Assembly (NCBI RefSeq): GCF_030411955.1
Contig: NZ_JASNRA010000018.1
Location: 57,772-105,695, forward strand
Direction: 5' to 3'
Length of the DNA: 47,924 nucleotides
Source: Massilia sp. YIM B02443
GTDB taxonomy: Bacteria; Pseudomonadota; Gammaproteobacteria; Burkholderiales; Burkholderiaceae_D
The translations under genes were made by a program, and so were the position numbers. Of the stretch, positions 7,210 through 15,057 are shown piece by piece. A model generated the notes under the pieces. It saw only the letters and a list, made by a program, of their open reading frames with translations, was not told where the DNA came from and did not search any database. How positions within the stretch are numbered: the stretch's first letter is position 1; each line of letters opens with the position of its first letter.

Positions 7210-8226
7210 TCAAACGATGCCGAGCATTTTTATCAGGAAAAAACTGATGACTGCCAACGCCAGCAGCGACAACACGACAACTGCGGCGACCCGGCAACCG
7301 GCCCGCATGACTGAGCGCGCATCGACGCCGAGTCCGAGTGCGGCCATCGACATAATGGTGAGGAAATTCGCCGTCACGTGCATCGGCGCAATTGCCGCCT
7401 CTGGAATGGCGCCGAACGAGCGCAAGGTCAGCAGTAGCAAAAAGCCGACGATGAACCACGGGACCATATGCGACAGCGCAGGACGACGACCACCTTCGCG
7501 CCGACCAATCAGCGACAGTACCAGCACGACTGGGCCCAGCATCAGCACCCGCACCAGTTTCACCAGGGTGCCGATGTGGACGCTGCTAAGCGATATCGAT
7601 GAGGTCGCGGCCAGCACCTGGGGCACCGCGTAGACGGTCAGCCCGGCAAAGACACCGAACTGCGTTGGTGAAAACGACAACAGTGACACCATTAGCGGCA
7701 GCACCAGCACCACGACAACGCCAAGCACGGCAGTGAAGGCGATCGCCGCAGCGACGTCCTTTCCATCCGCATCGATAACCGGGGCCACCGCGGCAATGGC
7801 AGAGTTACCGCAAATCGAATTGCCGCAGGCAATCAAGATGGCCATCTTGCGCGGCAGACCAAAAGCACGGCCAAGGGCAAAGCTGAGCGCAATCGCGATG
7901 GCGACCACTGCCGCGATGCCGCTCATCAGACCGATGCCGTTTTCGAGCAGCGCACCGGCGCTGACCGAAGCGCCCAGCAGCACGACCGCGATTTCCAGCA
8001 ATAATTTCGCACCGACTTGGATGCCGTCTTCGAAGCGAGTATCGAGCCGATGCACCGTCCGCACGGCGGTGCCTAGAAGAATGGCCAGCACCAGGCTTTC
8101 GAGCCATGCGTGGCCAAATAAAGCGCTTTCGATGTTTTCCATTGCGTAAGCTATCGCAGTAACCACAGCGCAAAGTGCCAAGCCTGGCAGCGCGTTGCGA
8201 ACGAGTTTTAGTGGTTGCTTGACCAT
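7210..8226 (-). CDS. yeiH: YeiH family putative sulfate exporter
   Basis: 338-residue membrane protein of the UPF0324/YeiH family (conserved hypothetical Cons_hypoth698), about ten membrane segments. Typical blocks are LAILLGTAVRTV near residue 50, LLEIAVVLLGASVS near 80, and LIACGNSICGNSAIAAVAPVI around 130-150. The Gly-Asn-Ser-rich motif in the last block is the family hallmark. Transport of sulfate, or of another anion such as sulfite or taurine, is only predicted for this family. The ATG at 8226 has AGGAG 6 bases upstream; a longer frame from 8328 runs into the regulatory gap. It is divergent from a LysR gene, the same arrangement as yeiE/yeiH in enterobacteria. Confidence 0.85.
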   Translation of the reverse strand: MVKQPLKLVRNALPGLALCAVVTAIAYAMENIESALFGHAWLESLVLAILLGTAVRTVHRLDTRFEDGIQVGAKLLLEIAVVLLGASVSAGALLENGIGLMSGIAAVVAIAIALSFALGRAFGLPRKMAILIACGNSICGNSAIAAVAPVIDADGKDVAAAIAFTAVLGVVVVLVLPLMVSLLSFSPTQFGVFAGLTVYAVPQVLAATSSISLSSVHIGTLVKLVRVLMLGPVVLVLSLIGRREGGRRPALSHMVPWFIVGFLLLLTLRSFGAIPEAAIAPMHVTANFLTIMSMAALGLGVDARSVMRAGCRVAAVVVLSLLALAVISFFLIKMLGIV

Positions 8227-8309
8227 TTGCCGCTCCTGATTCTCGAATTCAATAGAACGATTATCAAGTCGACAGATTGTTATGTCCATCTTACAATATC
8301 GAATATATC

Positions 8310-8326
8310 GTTCAATAGAATTGAAC
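8310..8326. promoter_or_regulatory. Inverted repeat between yeiH and lysR-type gene (candidate LysR operator)
   Basis: GTTCAAT-AGA-ATTGAAC is a perfect 7-bp dyad seven bases before the LysR start. A related copy (TTCAATAGAACG) lies near 8248-8260, closer to yeiH. Two related boxes in a 106-base divergent gap are what a LysR protein controlling itself and the divergent gene would need. Confidence 0.6.
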
Positions 8327-8332
8327 AATCAG

Positions 8333-9256
8333 ATGACACTAGAACAATTGCGGATTTTTGTTGAAGTCGCCGAGCGACAGCATTTGACCCAGGCCGCCGC
8401 AGTGTTGGCGCTCACCCCTTCAGCGGTAAGTGCTTCGATCAAGGTGCTGGAAGAACGCTATGGTACTGCCCTATTCAATCGCGTCGGCCGCGGCATCGAG
8501 ATCAGCGAAGCGGGCCGTATTTTCCTGATAGAAGCACGCCGCACGATCGCCAGCGCGCGCGCCGCCGAACTGACATTGGCCGAGCTGGGTGGAATGAAAC
8601 GTGGCACGCTGACCATTCATGCGAGTCAGACTATCGCCAGCTATTGGCTACCCGAGTACCTCGTGCAATTTCGCCAAGCGCATCCGGCGATCGCACTGAG
8701 CGTGACCATCGATAACACCCATAATGTCGCCCAAGCAGTGCTTCAGGGGGGCGCCGACCTTGGCTTTGTCGAGGGCGCCATCGACGAGCCGACACTATCG
8801 GTCGATGCCATCGCATCCGACCAGATCGTCGCTGTAGTCGCAGCGCACCATCCATGGGCTTCAGGGAGGAGGCTGCTGCACGCGGATCTTCTTGAGGCAC
8901 AGTGGATCTTGCGCGAAAAGGGGTCCGGCACGCGCTCGGCGCTCGAGTGCGCACTTCAGGCGATGCATGTCGACTTCGATGCACTCGATATCGCACTCAC
9001 ATTGCCGTCCAACGAAGCGGTCCGCTCCGCTGTGATGGCCGGCAAGTTCGCCACCGCCATGTCGGAACTGGTAGTAGCCTCGCATCTGCGGGCAGGTTTG
9101 CTGGCGAAAGCAAACATCGACTTGCCGGAGCGCGCGTTCTACATGTTGCGCCATCCCGAACGGTACAAGACAAAGGCATCTCTGGCGCTGGAAGCGATGA
9201 TCCGCCTCTCCCAAATAGCGCGCGACGAAACGCCTGCGAAAATTAATTTGAAATAG
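8333..9256 (+). CDS. LysR-family transcriptional regulator (YeiE-like)
   Basis: 307-residue LysR-type regulator. The helix-turn-helix (residues about 1-60: MTLEQLRIFVEVAERQHLTQ start, AAAVLALTPSAVSASIKVLE recognition helix) is followed by a periplasmic-binding-protein-like effector domain. The ATG at 8333 begins the standard LysR N-terminus; the frame runs back to 8282 across the operator. Divergence from yeiH, plus adjacent sulfite dehydrogenase genes, suggests a sulfite/sulfate signal. That resembles YeiE, which governs sulfite tolerance in enterobacteria. The ligand cannot be read from sequence. Confidence 0.85.
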   Translation: MTLEQLRIFVEVAERQHLTQAAAVLALTPSAVSASIKVLEERYGTALFNRVGRGIEISEAGRIFLIEARRTIASARAAELTLAELGGMKRGTLTIHASQTIASYWLPEYLVQFRQAHPAIALSVTIDNTHNVAQAVLQGGADLGFVEGAIDEPTLSVDAIASDQIVAVVAAHHPWASGRRLLHADLLEAQWILREKGSGTRSALECALQAMHVDFDALDIALTLPSNEAVRSAVMAGKFATAMSELVVASHLRAGLLAKANIDLPERAFYMLRHPERYKTKASLALEAMIRLSQIARDETPAKINLK

Positions 9257-9337
9257 ATGGAATAAATCATCCGCAGATCCGTTCACCTCGATAACACCGG
9301 TTTTTTCCGTCCGACTGACCCAACCAGGGAGAATTTC

Positions 9338-9766
9338 ATGAAACAAGCGACCTTCGCCGTCATCCTCGCTATCGCTTCGATCGGCAGCGCTGTCGCCAGC
9401 CCGATGAGCGATGCCGCGCAGATTCACTTTAGCGCCATTGGCGCCGGTGACACGTCCGTCATCATGCGTGGCTATGCCGACAACGCCCAGCTGACATGGG
9501 TCGGCGGGCCGCTTGACGGCATGTACGCCGGTTCCGATGCCATTCGCGCCACCTGGGAAAAGTTCGGCAAGGCTGTCGGGCCGGCGCGCGTGACTGTGCT
9601 TGCTCTGGAGGAATCGGCGAACCCAAAGGGTGCGACGATCGTCGCCAAGGTGCAGTTCGAAGGCAAGGCACAGGTCAATGTGCGCTATGTGCTGACCTAC
9701 CGCGATGGCAAGCTGGTCAACGAAACCTGGCAGATCGATCCGAAACTGACCGCAGCAGCTTATTGA
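9338..9766 (+). CDS. Secreted SnoaL/NTF2-like (DUF4440-type) protein
   Basis: 142 residues with a clear signal peptide (cleavage near AVA-SP, residue 21) and a small alpha+beta domain of the NTF2-like superfamily. Family features include RGYADNAQLTWVGGPLDGMYAGSDAIRATWEKFG and a C-terminal YRDGKLVNETWQID strand. An AGGGAGA element precedes the ATG. It is followed directly by the sigma/anti-sigma pair and may be the first gene of that operon. Function unknown; a second periplasmic NTF2-like protein closes the copper operon at 31204-31647. Confidence 0.75.
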   Translation: MKQATFAVILAIASIGSAVASPMSDAAQIHFSAIGAGDTSVIMRGYADNAQLTWVGGPLDGMYAGSDAIRATWEKFGKAVGPARVTVLALEESANPKGATIVAKVQFEGKAQVNVRYVLTYRDGKLVNETWQIDPKLTAAAY

Positions 9767-9794
9767 TTAATCGACCGATACTCCAGTGACATCC

Positions 9795-10301
9795 ATGCCC
9801 AATTCGCGCGACCAGCTGCTGGCCTGCATTCCCCGTCTGCGCCGCTATGCGCGGGCATTGGTCGGCGATCGGGCCGGCGCCGACGACCTGGTGCAGGACA
9901 CGGTCGAGCGCGGATGGGGGAGACTGGCGTCATGGGAGGGTGGTAGCGATATGCGCGCATGGTTGTTCAGCATCATGCACAACCTGCGTATCGACCAGGC
10001 GCGGCGGCCTTCAGTGCCGACGGAAGCGCTCAACGAGGAGACATCGATGGCACTAGCACCTGGCAGTCCTTCAAGCGGACTCGAACTGCGCGACATGGAA
10101 ACGGCCTTGCGTGCGCTGCCAGAGGAACAGCGTGAAATCCTGCTGCTGGTGGCCTTGGAAGAAATGAGTTACGACGACGTCGCGCAAACGCTCAAGATTC
10201 CCATCGGTACGGTCATGTCGCGCCTGTCGCGCGCGCGTGAAAAAATGCGCGCGAATATGGAAGGGAGAGCGTACATCGCACCCTTGAAGGTGGTCAAATG
10301 A
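9795..10301 (+). CDS. ECF-type RNA polymerase sigma factor
   Basis: 168-residue extracytoplasmic-function sigma factor. Region 2 is at about residues 10-60 (RLRRYARALVGDRAGADDLVQDTVERGW, then WLFSIMHNLRIDQARR). Region 4 is at about 105-150 (LPEEQREILLLVALEEMSYDDVAQTLKIPIGTVMSRLSRAREKMR). An in-frame GTG nine bases upstream is an alternative start; neither has a good ribosome site. It overlaps the anti-sigma gene by four bases (ATGA). It probably directs expression of the DUF305/beta-propeller/sulfite dehydrogenase genes downstream, which is inference from gene order. Confidence 0.9.
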   Translation: MPNSRDQLLACIPRLRRYARALVGDRAGADDLVQDTVERGWGRLASWEGGSDMRAWLFSIMHNLRIDQARRPSVPTEALNEETSMALAPGSPSSGLELRDMETALRALPEEQREILLLVALEEMSYDDVAQTLKIPIGTVMSRLSRAREKMRANMEGRAYIAPLKVVK

Positions 10302-11095
10302 ATACCCTACCCATCACGGAAGCCGACTTGCACGCCTTCGTCGACGGCAAGCTGCCTGCCGCGCGCCGACTCGAGGTCGACGCCTATCTGGCGCAGCGCC
10401 CGGAAGAGGCGGAGCGGCTGCGCGCCTATACAGCGCAAAACGATGAACTGCGCGCGCTTTTCAATCCCGTGCTCGACGAAGCGGTGCCGGAGCGCTTAAG
10501 CGCAGCGCGACCGCGCCAGTGGCAATGGCAGCGGCTGGTAGCCGGTCTTGCCATCGCCCTGTTCAGCGGCACGACAGGGTGGCTGCTGCATGGCCAGCAG
10601 GCAGGCGAGATTCAGTACGCCCAAGGTGATTCCATGCAGGCCAGGCCGGCGCTGTACGTTGCCGGCTTGGCCCATCAGGCCGCAATCGCCCACGTTGTCT
10701 ATAGCCCGGATGTCAAGCGGCCGGTGGAAATCGGGGCTGACCAGGAAGAGCAGCTAGTGGCATGGCTGTCCAAACGCCTCGGCACGGCAATTCGGCCACC
10801 CCGGCTGGGCAAACTCGGCTACGAGCTGATCGGTGGTCGCCTGCTCCCTGGCGCCCAAGGCGCGGTGGCGCAGTTCATGTACCACGACGCGACCGGGCAG
10901 CGCCTCACCTTGTACGTGTCGACCGACCAGGCGCACAACAAGGACACAGGTTTTCGCTTCGCCCAGGAGGGACCGGTGAATGTGTTTTATTGGATCGACG
11001 GCAAATTCGGCTATGCGCTGTCGGCTGGAATTAACAAGGCCGAACTGGCGCGCGTTGCCACCGCCGTGTACGACCAACTGGAGAAACCGTCATGA
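10298..11095 (+). CDS. Membrane anti-sigma factor
   Basis: 265 residues: a short cytoplasmic N-terminal domain (ITEADLHAFVDGKLPAARRLEVDAYLA, about residues 6-32) typical of anti-sigma factors, one membrane segment near residues 76-95 (LVAGLAIALFSGTTGWLL) and a periplasmic C-terminal domain of about 170 residues. No zinc HxxxCxxC motif is present, so it is not a ZAS-type redox sensor. It overlaps sigma upstream and the DUF305 gene downstream, both by ATGA. The periplasmic domain is the likely signal receiver. Confidence 0.85.
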   Translation: MNTLPITEADLHAFVDGKLPAARRLEVDAYLAQRPEEAERLRAYTAQNDELRALFNPVLDEAVPERLSAARPRQWQWQRLVAGLAIALFSGTTGWLLHGQQAGEIQYAQGDSMQARPALYVAGLAHQAAIAHVVYSPDVKRPVEIGADQEEQLVAWLSKRLGTAIRPPRLGKLGYELIGGRLLPGAQGAVAQFMYHDATGQRLTLYVSTDQAHNKDTGFRFAQEGPVNVFYWIDGKFGYALSAGINKAELARVATAVYDQLEKPS

Positions 11096-11544
11096 CCTTA
11101 ATGAATCGTCCCTTGTACCTTCGACGCTTGGCCACGTTCGCCGTTGCCGCCCTGATTGGCGCTAGTGCTCTCGGACAGGCCATGGCCCACCATCATGGCC
11201 AGTCGCCAGCGGCAAAGCCCCCCGTATTTATCGCCAGCACGGCCAAGCCGTTTGCCGCGCTGACGGACGATGCCATGGCCGTCATGGATGACGGCATGAA
11301 GCGCGCGCCAATGAATGGCGTTGCGGAACATGATTTCGTGACGATGATGATTCCGCACCACCAGGGCGCCATCGACATGGCGAAAGCGCTCCTGCTCACC
11401 ACCAAGGATCCTGAATTGCGCAACGTCGCCCAAGGCATCATCACGGAACAGCAAAACGAAATCAACATTATGCAGGCCTGGTTGCAGCGCTACCAATCGG
11501 CTCAGGCAAAAGTTGCTCCCACTTCGATCACCAAGAAAGAATAA
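11092..11544 (+). CDS. Secreted DUF305 protein
   Basis: 150 residues with a signal peptide (cleavage near AMA-HH, about residue 31) and a C-terminal DUF305 four-helix domain. The domain includes the motif FVTMMIPHHQGAIDMAKALL near residues 83-102 and the C-terminal QQNEINIMQAWLQRY. Conserved His and Met residues suggest metal binding; DUF305 proteins are often linked to copper. Here the neighbour genes concern sulfite oxidation. Start codon overlaps the anti-sigma stop. Four bases separate it from the beta-propeller gene. Confidence 0.83.
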   Translation: MTLMNRPLYLRRLATFAVAALIGASALGQAMAHHHGQSPAAKPPVFIASTAKPFAALTDDAMAVMDDGMKRAPMNGVAEHDFVTMMIPHHQGAIDMAKALLLTTKDPELRNVAQGIITEQQNEINIMQAWLQRYQSAQAKVAPTSITKKE

Positions 11545-11547
11545 ATC

Positions 11548-12942
11548 ATGCAACTCCGTCACTGCGTTTTCTCGTTGACCGTCAGCAGCCTGCTCACCGC
11601 CTCCGCGTTTGCCGCTCCTGGCGCGCAAGACCGCGTCTACACCGCTGACCAGAATACCAATACCGTTTCAGTGATCAACCCGGCGACCAATTTGCTGCTC
11701 GGCCAGATCAAACTGGGCAACCAGCGTCCGGACGTGTTGTCGCCGCTATACAAGGGCGAGATCAATGTGCACGGCCTGGGCTTTTCGCCCGACCACAAGA
11801 CCCTGATTGCCATTTCAAACGGCTCTAACTCGGTGGCATTCATCGACACGGCGACCAACAAGGTCAAAGGAATCACCTATATCGGTCGCTCGCCCCATGA
11901 AGGGTTTTTCACTGCCGACGGCCGCGAAGTCTGGGCGGTGGTGCGCGGCGAAGACTACATCTCGGTGATCGACCCGGTCACCTTCAAGGAGAAAAAGCGG
12001 ATCGAGACGACCGCCGGCCCCGGCATGGTGCAGTTCCTGCCGAACGGCAAGCTGGCGTTCGTCGTCTCCAGCTTCAATCCCGTGGTCGACGTGATCGACA
12101 TGAAGTCGCACAAGGTCATCAAGCACATTAAGGTCGTCAGCCCGTTCTCGCCGTTCCTTCAGTTCACCCCTGATTTCAAGGAAATGTGGATGACGCACAA
12201 GGATGCCGGCAAAGTGACGCGCATCGATACTGCCAGCCTGGAAGTAAAGGGCGTCATCGATACCGGCTTCATTACCAACCACTTGGCGTTCGCGAAGACT
12301 GCGGCTGGCACCCGTGCTTACGTAACGATCGGCGGTGAGAATGTCGTCAAGGTGTACACCACCGACGCCACGCCGACGCTGGTTGCGACGATCCCTACCG
12401 GCGCGTTGCCCCACGGCATCTGGACCTCCGACGACGGCACACGTCTGTATGTGGGACTTGAAAACGGCGACGCGGTCGATGTCATCGACAGCGCCACCAA
12501 CAAGGTGATTGCGCGCGCACCGGTCGGCCAGGCGCCGCAGGCACTGGTGTACGTTTCGAACGCCGTGCCGCACGGCGACGGCATGACCAACCTGGTCCCG
12601 CGCGCCAACAGCGAGCCAATCAACATTGCGCTTAAACCCGCTGCCGGCGAGGCCAAGGGATTCGTTGTGGCCCGTAACCTGGGCGTGGTGGACGCGCTGG
12701 AAGTGTCGCTGTTCAAACTCAAGCCGCAGACCGCGTACAGCGTGTACGTCACCGGCCAGGCCGCGCCGGTGGCCAGTTTCAAGACGAATCCGATGGGGAT
12801 GGCGAACGGCACTGCGATCGGACCGATGCGCGCCGTGAGCAACAGCCTCAACGACAAGGCCGCGACGGCGAGTCGCATCCTGGTGATGGAAGGGGACGTG
12901 GCCGTCGATCCACAAAAAGCCGTATTGAGTAGCGTGCAGTAA
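11548..12942 (+). CDS. Periplasmic YVTN/YncE-type beta-propeller protein
   Basis: 464 residues with a signal peptide (cleavage near AFA-AP, residue 23) and repeated beta-propeller blades. Repeats of the form VSVINPATN, VAFIDTATNKV, ISVIDPVTFK, VDVIDMKSHKV and VDVIDSATNKV recur about every 40-50 residues. A C-terminal beta-rich domain of about 120 residues begins after the propeller (from about residue 345). No enzymatic motif is seen. Proteins of this type often accompany secreted redox enzymes, but the partner is unknown. Tight spacing to the DUF305 gene indicates one operon. Confidence 0.85.
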   Translation: MQLRHCVFSLTVSSLLTASAFAAPGAQDRVYTADQNTNTVSVINPATNLLLGQIKLGNQRPDVLSPLYKGEINVHGLGFSPDHKTLIAISNGSNSVAFIDTATNKVKGITYIGRSPHEGFFTADGREVWAVVRGEDYISVIDPVTFKEKKRIETTAGPGMVQFLPNGKLAFVVSSFNPVVDVIDMKSHKVIKHIKVVSPFSPFLQFTPDFKEMWMTHKDAGKVTRIDTASLEVKGVIDTGFITNHLAFAKTAAGTRAYVTIGGENVVKVYTTDATPTLVATIPTGALPHGIWTSDDGTRLYVGLENGDAVDVIDSATNKVIARAPVGQAPQALVYVSNAVPHGDGMTNLVPRANSEPINIALKPAAGEAKGFVVARNLGVVDALEVSLFKLKPQTAYSVYVTGQAAPVASFKTNPMGMANGTAIGPMRAVSNSLNDKAATASRILVMEGDVAVDPQKAVLSSVQ

Positions 12943-12955
12943 GCAAATCACGACA

Positions 12956-12970
12956 ATACTGTGGCAGTAT
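12956..12970. promoter_or_regulatory. Inverted repeat before the sulfite dehydrogenase gene
   Basis: ATACTG-TGG-CAGTAT forms a perfect 6-bp dyad in the 65-base gap between the beta-propeller gene and the sulfite dehydrogenase gene. With so short a stem and no following T-run it is more likely an operator or mRNA-processing hairpin than a terminator. Confidence 0.4.
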
Positions 12971-13007
12971 CGAGCTAACCGATTTCACAATAATAACGGA
13001 GACCAGT

Positions 13008-14261
13008 ATGGCGAAGAACTCGTTGATATTGACGGCGGAGGCGTTGCGGCGCCGTTCCTTTATGAGGCAGGCCGGCACGCTCGGTGCCGCCGGCGTGTTC
13101 GGCAGTCCGGTATTGAGCGCGCTCGCGGCGGAGGCAGGCTACGTCACGCTGCCGTTTGAAAACGGCGAGCGCGAACTGGTCGTGTATCCTCAAAAGCGGC
13201 CGCTGATCCTGCTGACCGCCCGTCCGCCGCAGCTGGAAACTCCGTTCAGTGTGTTCAACGAATCGGTGATTACGCCGAACGATGCGTTTTTCGTCCGATA
13301 TCACTGGAGCGGCATTCCCACCGCGATCGATGCGCAAACATACCGTCTCAAAGTCGGCGGCAATGTTAATACGCCGCTGGAGCTCTCGCTCGCCGACCTC
13401 AAGCAAATGGCTGACGCCACCGAACTGGTTGCCGTGAACCAGTGTTCCGGTAACAGCCGCGGCCACCTGTCGCCGCGCGCCAACGGCGGCCAGCTATCGA
13501 ATGGTGCCATGGGCAACGCACGCTGGACTGGCGTGCCGCTACGCAAGGTGCTGGAAAAGGCCGGCGTCAAGGCCGGGTCGGTACAGGTCTCGTTCAACGG
13601 CCTTGACACGCCGCCCGTTGGCGACGGGCCCGATTTCATGAAGGCGCTCAATATCGACCATGCGCTCGACGGCGAAGTCATGTTGGCCTGGCAAATGAAC
13701 GGTGCCGATCTGCCGATGTTGAATGGCTACCCACTGCGCCTGGTGGTGCCCGGCTACTACGGCACCTATTGGGTCAAGCATCTGTCCGACATTACCGTGA
13801 CCGACAAGGTATTCGACGGATTTTGGATGAGCACGGCCTATCGCATCCCCGACAATCAGTGCGCCTGTACCGAGCCGGGAAAGGCGCCGACCAAGACCGT
13901 CCCGATCAATCGCCTCAACGTGCGCTCGTTCGTGACCAGCCTGACCGACGGCATGCACGTCAAGGTCGGGCGCCAGACGGTGGTGCGCGGGATTGCGTTC
14001 GACGGCGGCTACGGCGTGAATGAGGTGGCGTTTTCATCCGACGGTGGCAAGAACTGGCAAGCCGCACAACTGGGCAAGGACCTGGGGCGCTATTCTTTTC
14101 GAGAGTGGAGCGCGGCGTTCACGCCGAAACAAAAAGGAAACCACGAACTGCTGGTTCGGGCGGGCAACCGGATCGGTCAAGGCCAACCCGCGAGCGCCCT
14201 GTGGAACCCTGCCGGCTACATGCGCAATGTGGTCGAATCGACGCGCGTCGTCGCGGTATAA
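13008..14261 (+). CDS. sorA: Sulfite dehydrogenase, SorA/SorT-type molybdenum subunit
   Basis: 417-residue periplasmic molybdoenzyme of the sulfite oxidase family, oxidising sulfite to sulfate and passing electrons to cytochrome c. A Tat signal is visible (RRRSFMRQAG, residues 14-23). The oxidoreductase domain contains VAVNQCSGNSRG with the molybdenum-ligand cysteine at 146, the conserved GAMGNARWTGVPLRKVL, and GYYGTYWVKHLSDI. The C-terminal dimerisation domain includes VVRGIAFDGGYGVNEVAFSSDGGKNW. No heme domain is fused. ACGGAG precedes the ATG. The diheme cytochrome gene follows by 11 bases. SorA/SorT assignment is by motif; SoxC-like activity is less likely given the absence of sox genes here. 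Confidence 0.87.
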   Translation: MAKNSLILTAEALRRRSFMRQAGTLGAAGVFGSPVLSALAAEAGYVTLPFENGERELVVYPQKRPLILLTARPPQLETPFSVFNESVITPNDAFFVRYHWSGIPTAIDAQTYRLKVGGNVNTPLELSLADLKQMADATELVAVNQCSGNSRGHLSPRANGGQLSNGAMGNARWTGVPLRKVLEKAGVKAGSVQVSFNGLDTPPVGDGPDFMKALNIDHALDGEVMLAWQMNGADLPMLNGYPLRLVVPGYYGTYWVKHLSDITVTDKVFDGFWMSTAYRIPDNQCACTEPGKAPTKTVPINRLNVRSFVTSLTDGMHVKVGRQTVVRGIAFDGGYGVNEVAFSSDGGKNWQAAQLGKDLGRYSFREWSAAFTPKQKGNHELLVRAGNRIGQGQPASALWNPAGYMRNVVESTRVVAV

Positions 14262-14272
14262 GGGGAACCACA

Positions 14273-14911
14273 TTGAAACATCCACTGATTTGCTCTCTGT
14301 TCACCATCAGTCTGATGGCTGCGGCCCCAGCTTTCGCCCTCGACATTCAGCTTCCGCCTGAAACTGCTGTCTTCAAACCCAGCGAGTTGCCGGGATATGC
14401 GCTGGCCCAGCGCAACTGCATGACATGTCACTCGGTCCATTACATCCAGTCGCAGCCCACGACATCGCCGCGCGGCTACTGGGATGCCACCGTGAGAAAG
14501 ATGAAGAAACCGTTCGGTGCGCAATTCTCAGACGCGGATATCCCGGACATGGTCGATTACCTGGTCAAGACCTACGGTGCCGAACGCAGTAACGCAGTGC
14601 CGATTGCGAACGCGGCGATAAAGCCAGCTGCAGTTGCACCGAAGGCCGGCGCCACCGCAGCAATCGATACGAAAGCGTTGCTTGCCGCAAATGCTTGCAT
14701 GGGATGTCATTCGATCGACAAAAAGGTCGTCGGGCCGGCATTCAAGGAAGTGGTGGCAAAGTACAAGGGCAAGGCAGACGCGGTATCACTGGTGGCGAGG
14801 AATATTCGAGCGGGCGGCGCTGGCAAATGGGGGCCTGTACCGATGCCAGCTTTCTCCCAACTGAGCGAGGGCGAAGCGATGGCCTTGGCGCATTATGTCC
14901 TGGCGCAATGA
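14273..14911 (+). CDS. Diheme cytochrome c, probable electron acceptor of the sulfite dehydrogenase
   Basis: 212 residues from a TTG start at 14273, chosen because AGGGGA lies 6-7 bases upstream and a good signal peptide follows (cleavage near AFA-LD, residue 22). The open frame upstream of this lies inside sorA. It has two class I heme sites: CMTCH (49-53) and CMGCH (142-146), joined by an Ala/Pro/Lys-rich linker around residues 107-130. The likely Met ligand of the second domain is in PVPMPAFS. It is placed like SorB/SorU, which are monoheme, so two hemes are a difference. Confidence 0.85.
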   Translation: MKHPLICSLFTISLMAAAPAFALDIQLPPETAVFKPSELPGYALAQRNCMTCHSVHYIQSQPTTSPRGYWDATVRKMKKPFGAQFSDADIPDMVDYLVKTYGAERSNAVPIANAAIKPAAVAPKAGATAAIDTKALLAANACMGCHSIDKKVVGPAFKEVVAKYKGKADAVSLVARNIRAGGAGKWGPVPMPAFSQLSEGEAMALAHYVLAQ

Positions 14912-14991
14912 ATTTGATGCCATCCCCTTCCTGTAGACGCCTTTACTGAGCATGCCCGCCGGGGACGTGCTTCGCGCCATGCCGTCGCTCG

Positions 14992-15008
14992 CCCCGGCAC
15001 AGCCGGGG
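14992..15008. terminator. GC-rich hairpin between the cytochrome gene and tnpS
   Basis: CCCCGGC-ACA-GCCGGGG is a perfect 7-bp stem with a 3-base loop in the 146-base gap between convergent genes. A TGCTGCTTTT follows 10 bases later on the plus strand. It may end cytochrome transcription and, in reverse, that of tnpS. Confidence 0.45.
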
Positions 15009-15057
15009 GCCGGCCGGTGCTGCTTTTCAACAACGGGCAAGCGGGCGCTGAGACAAA

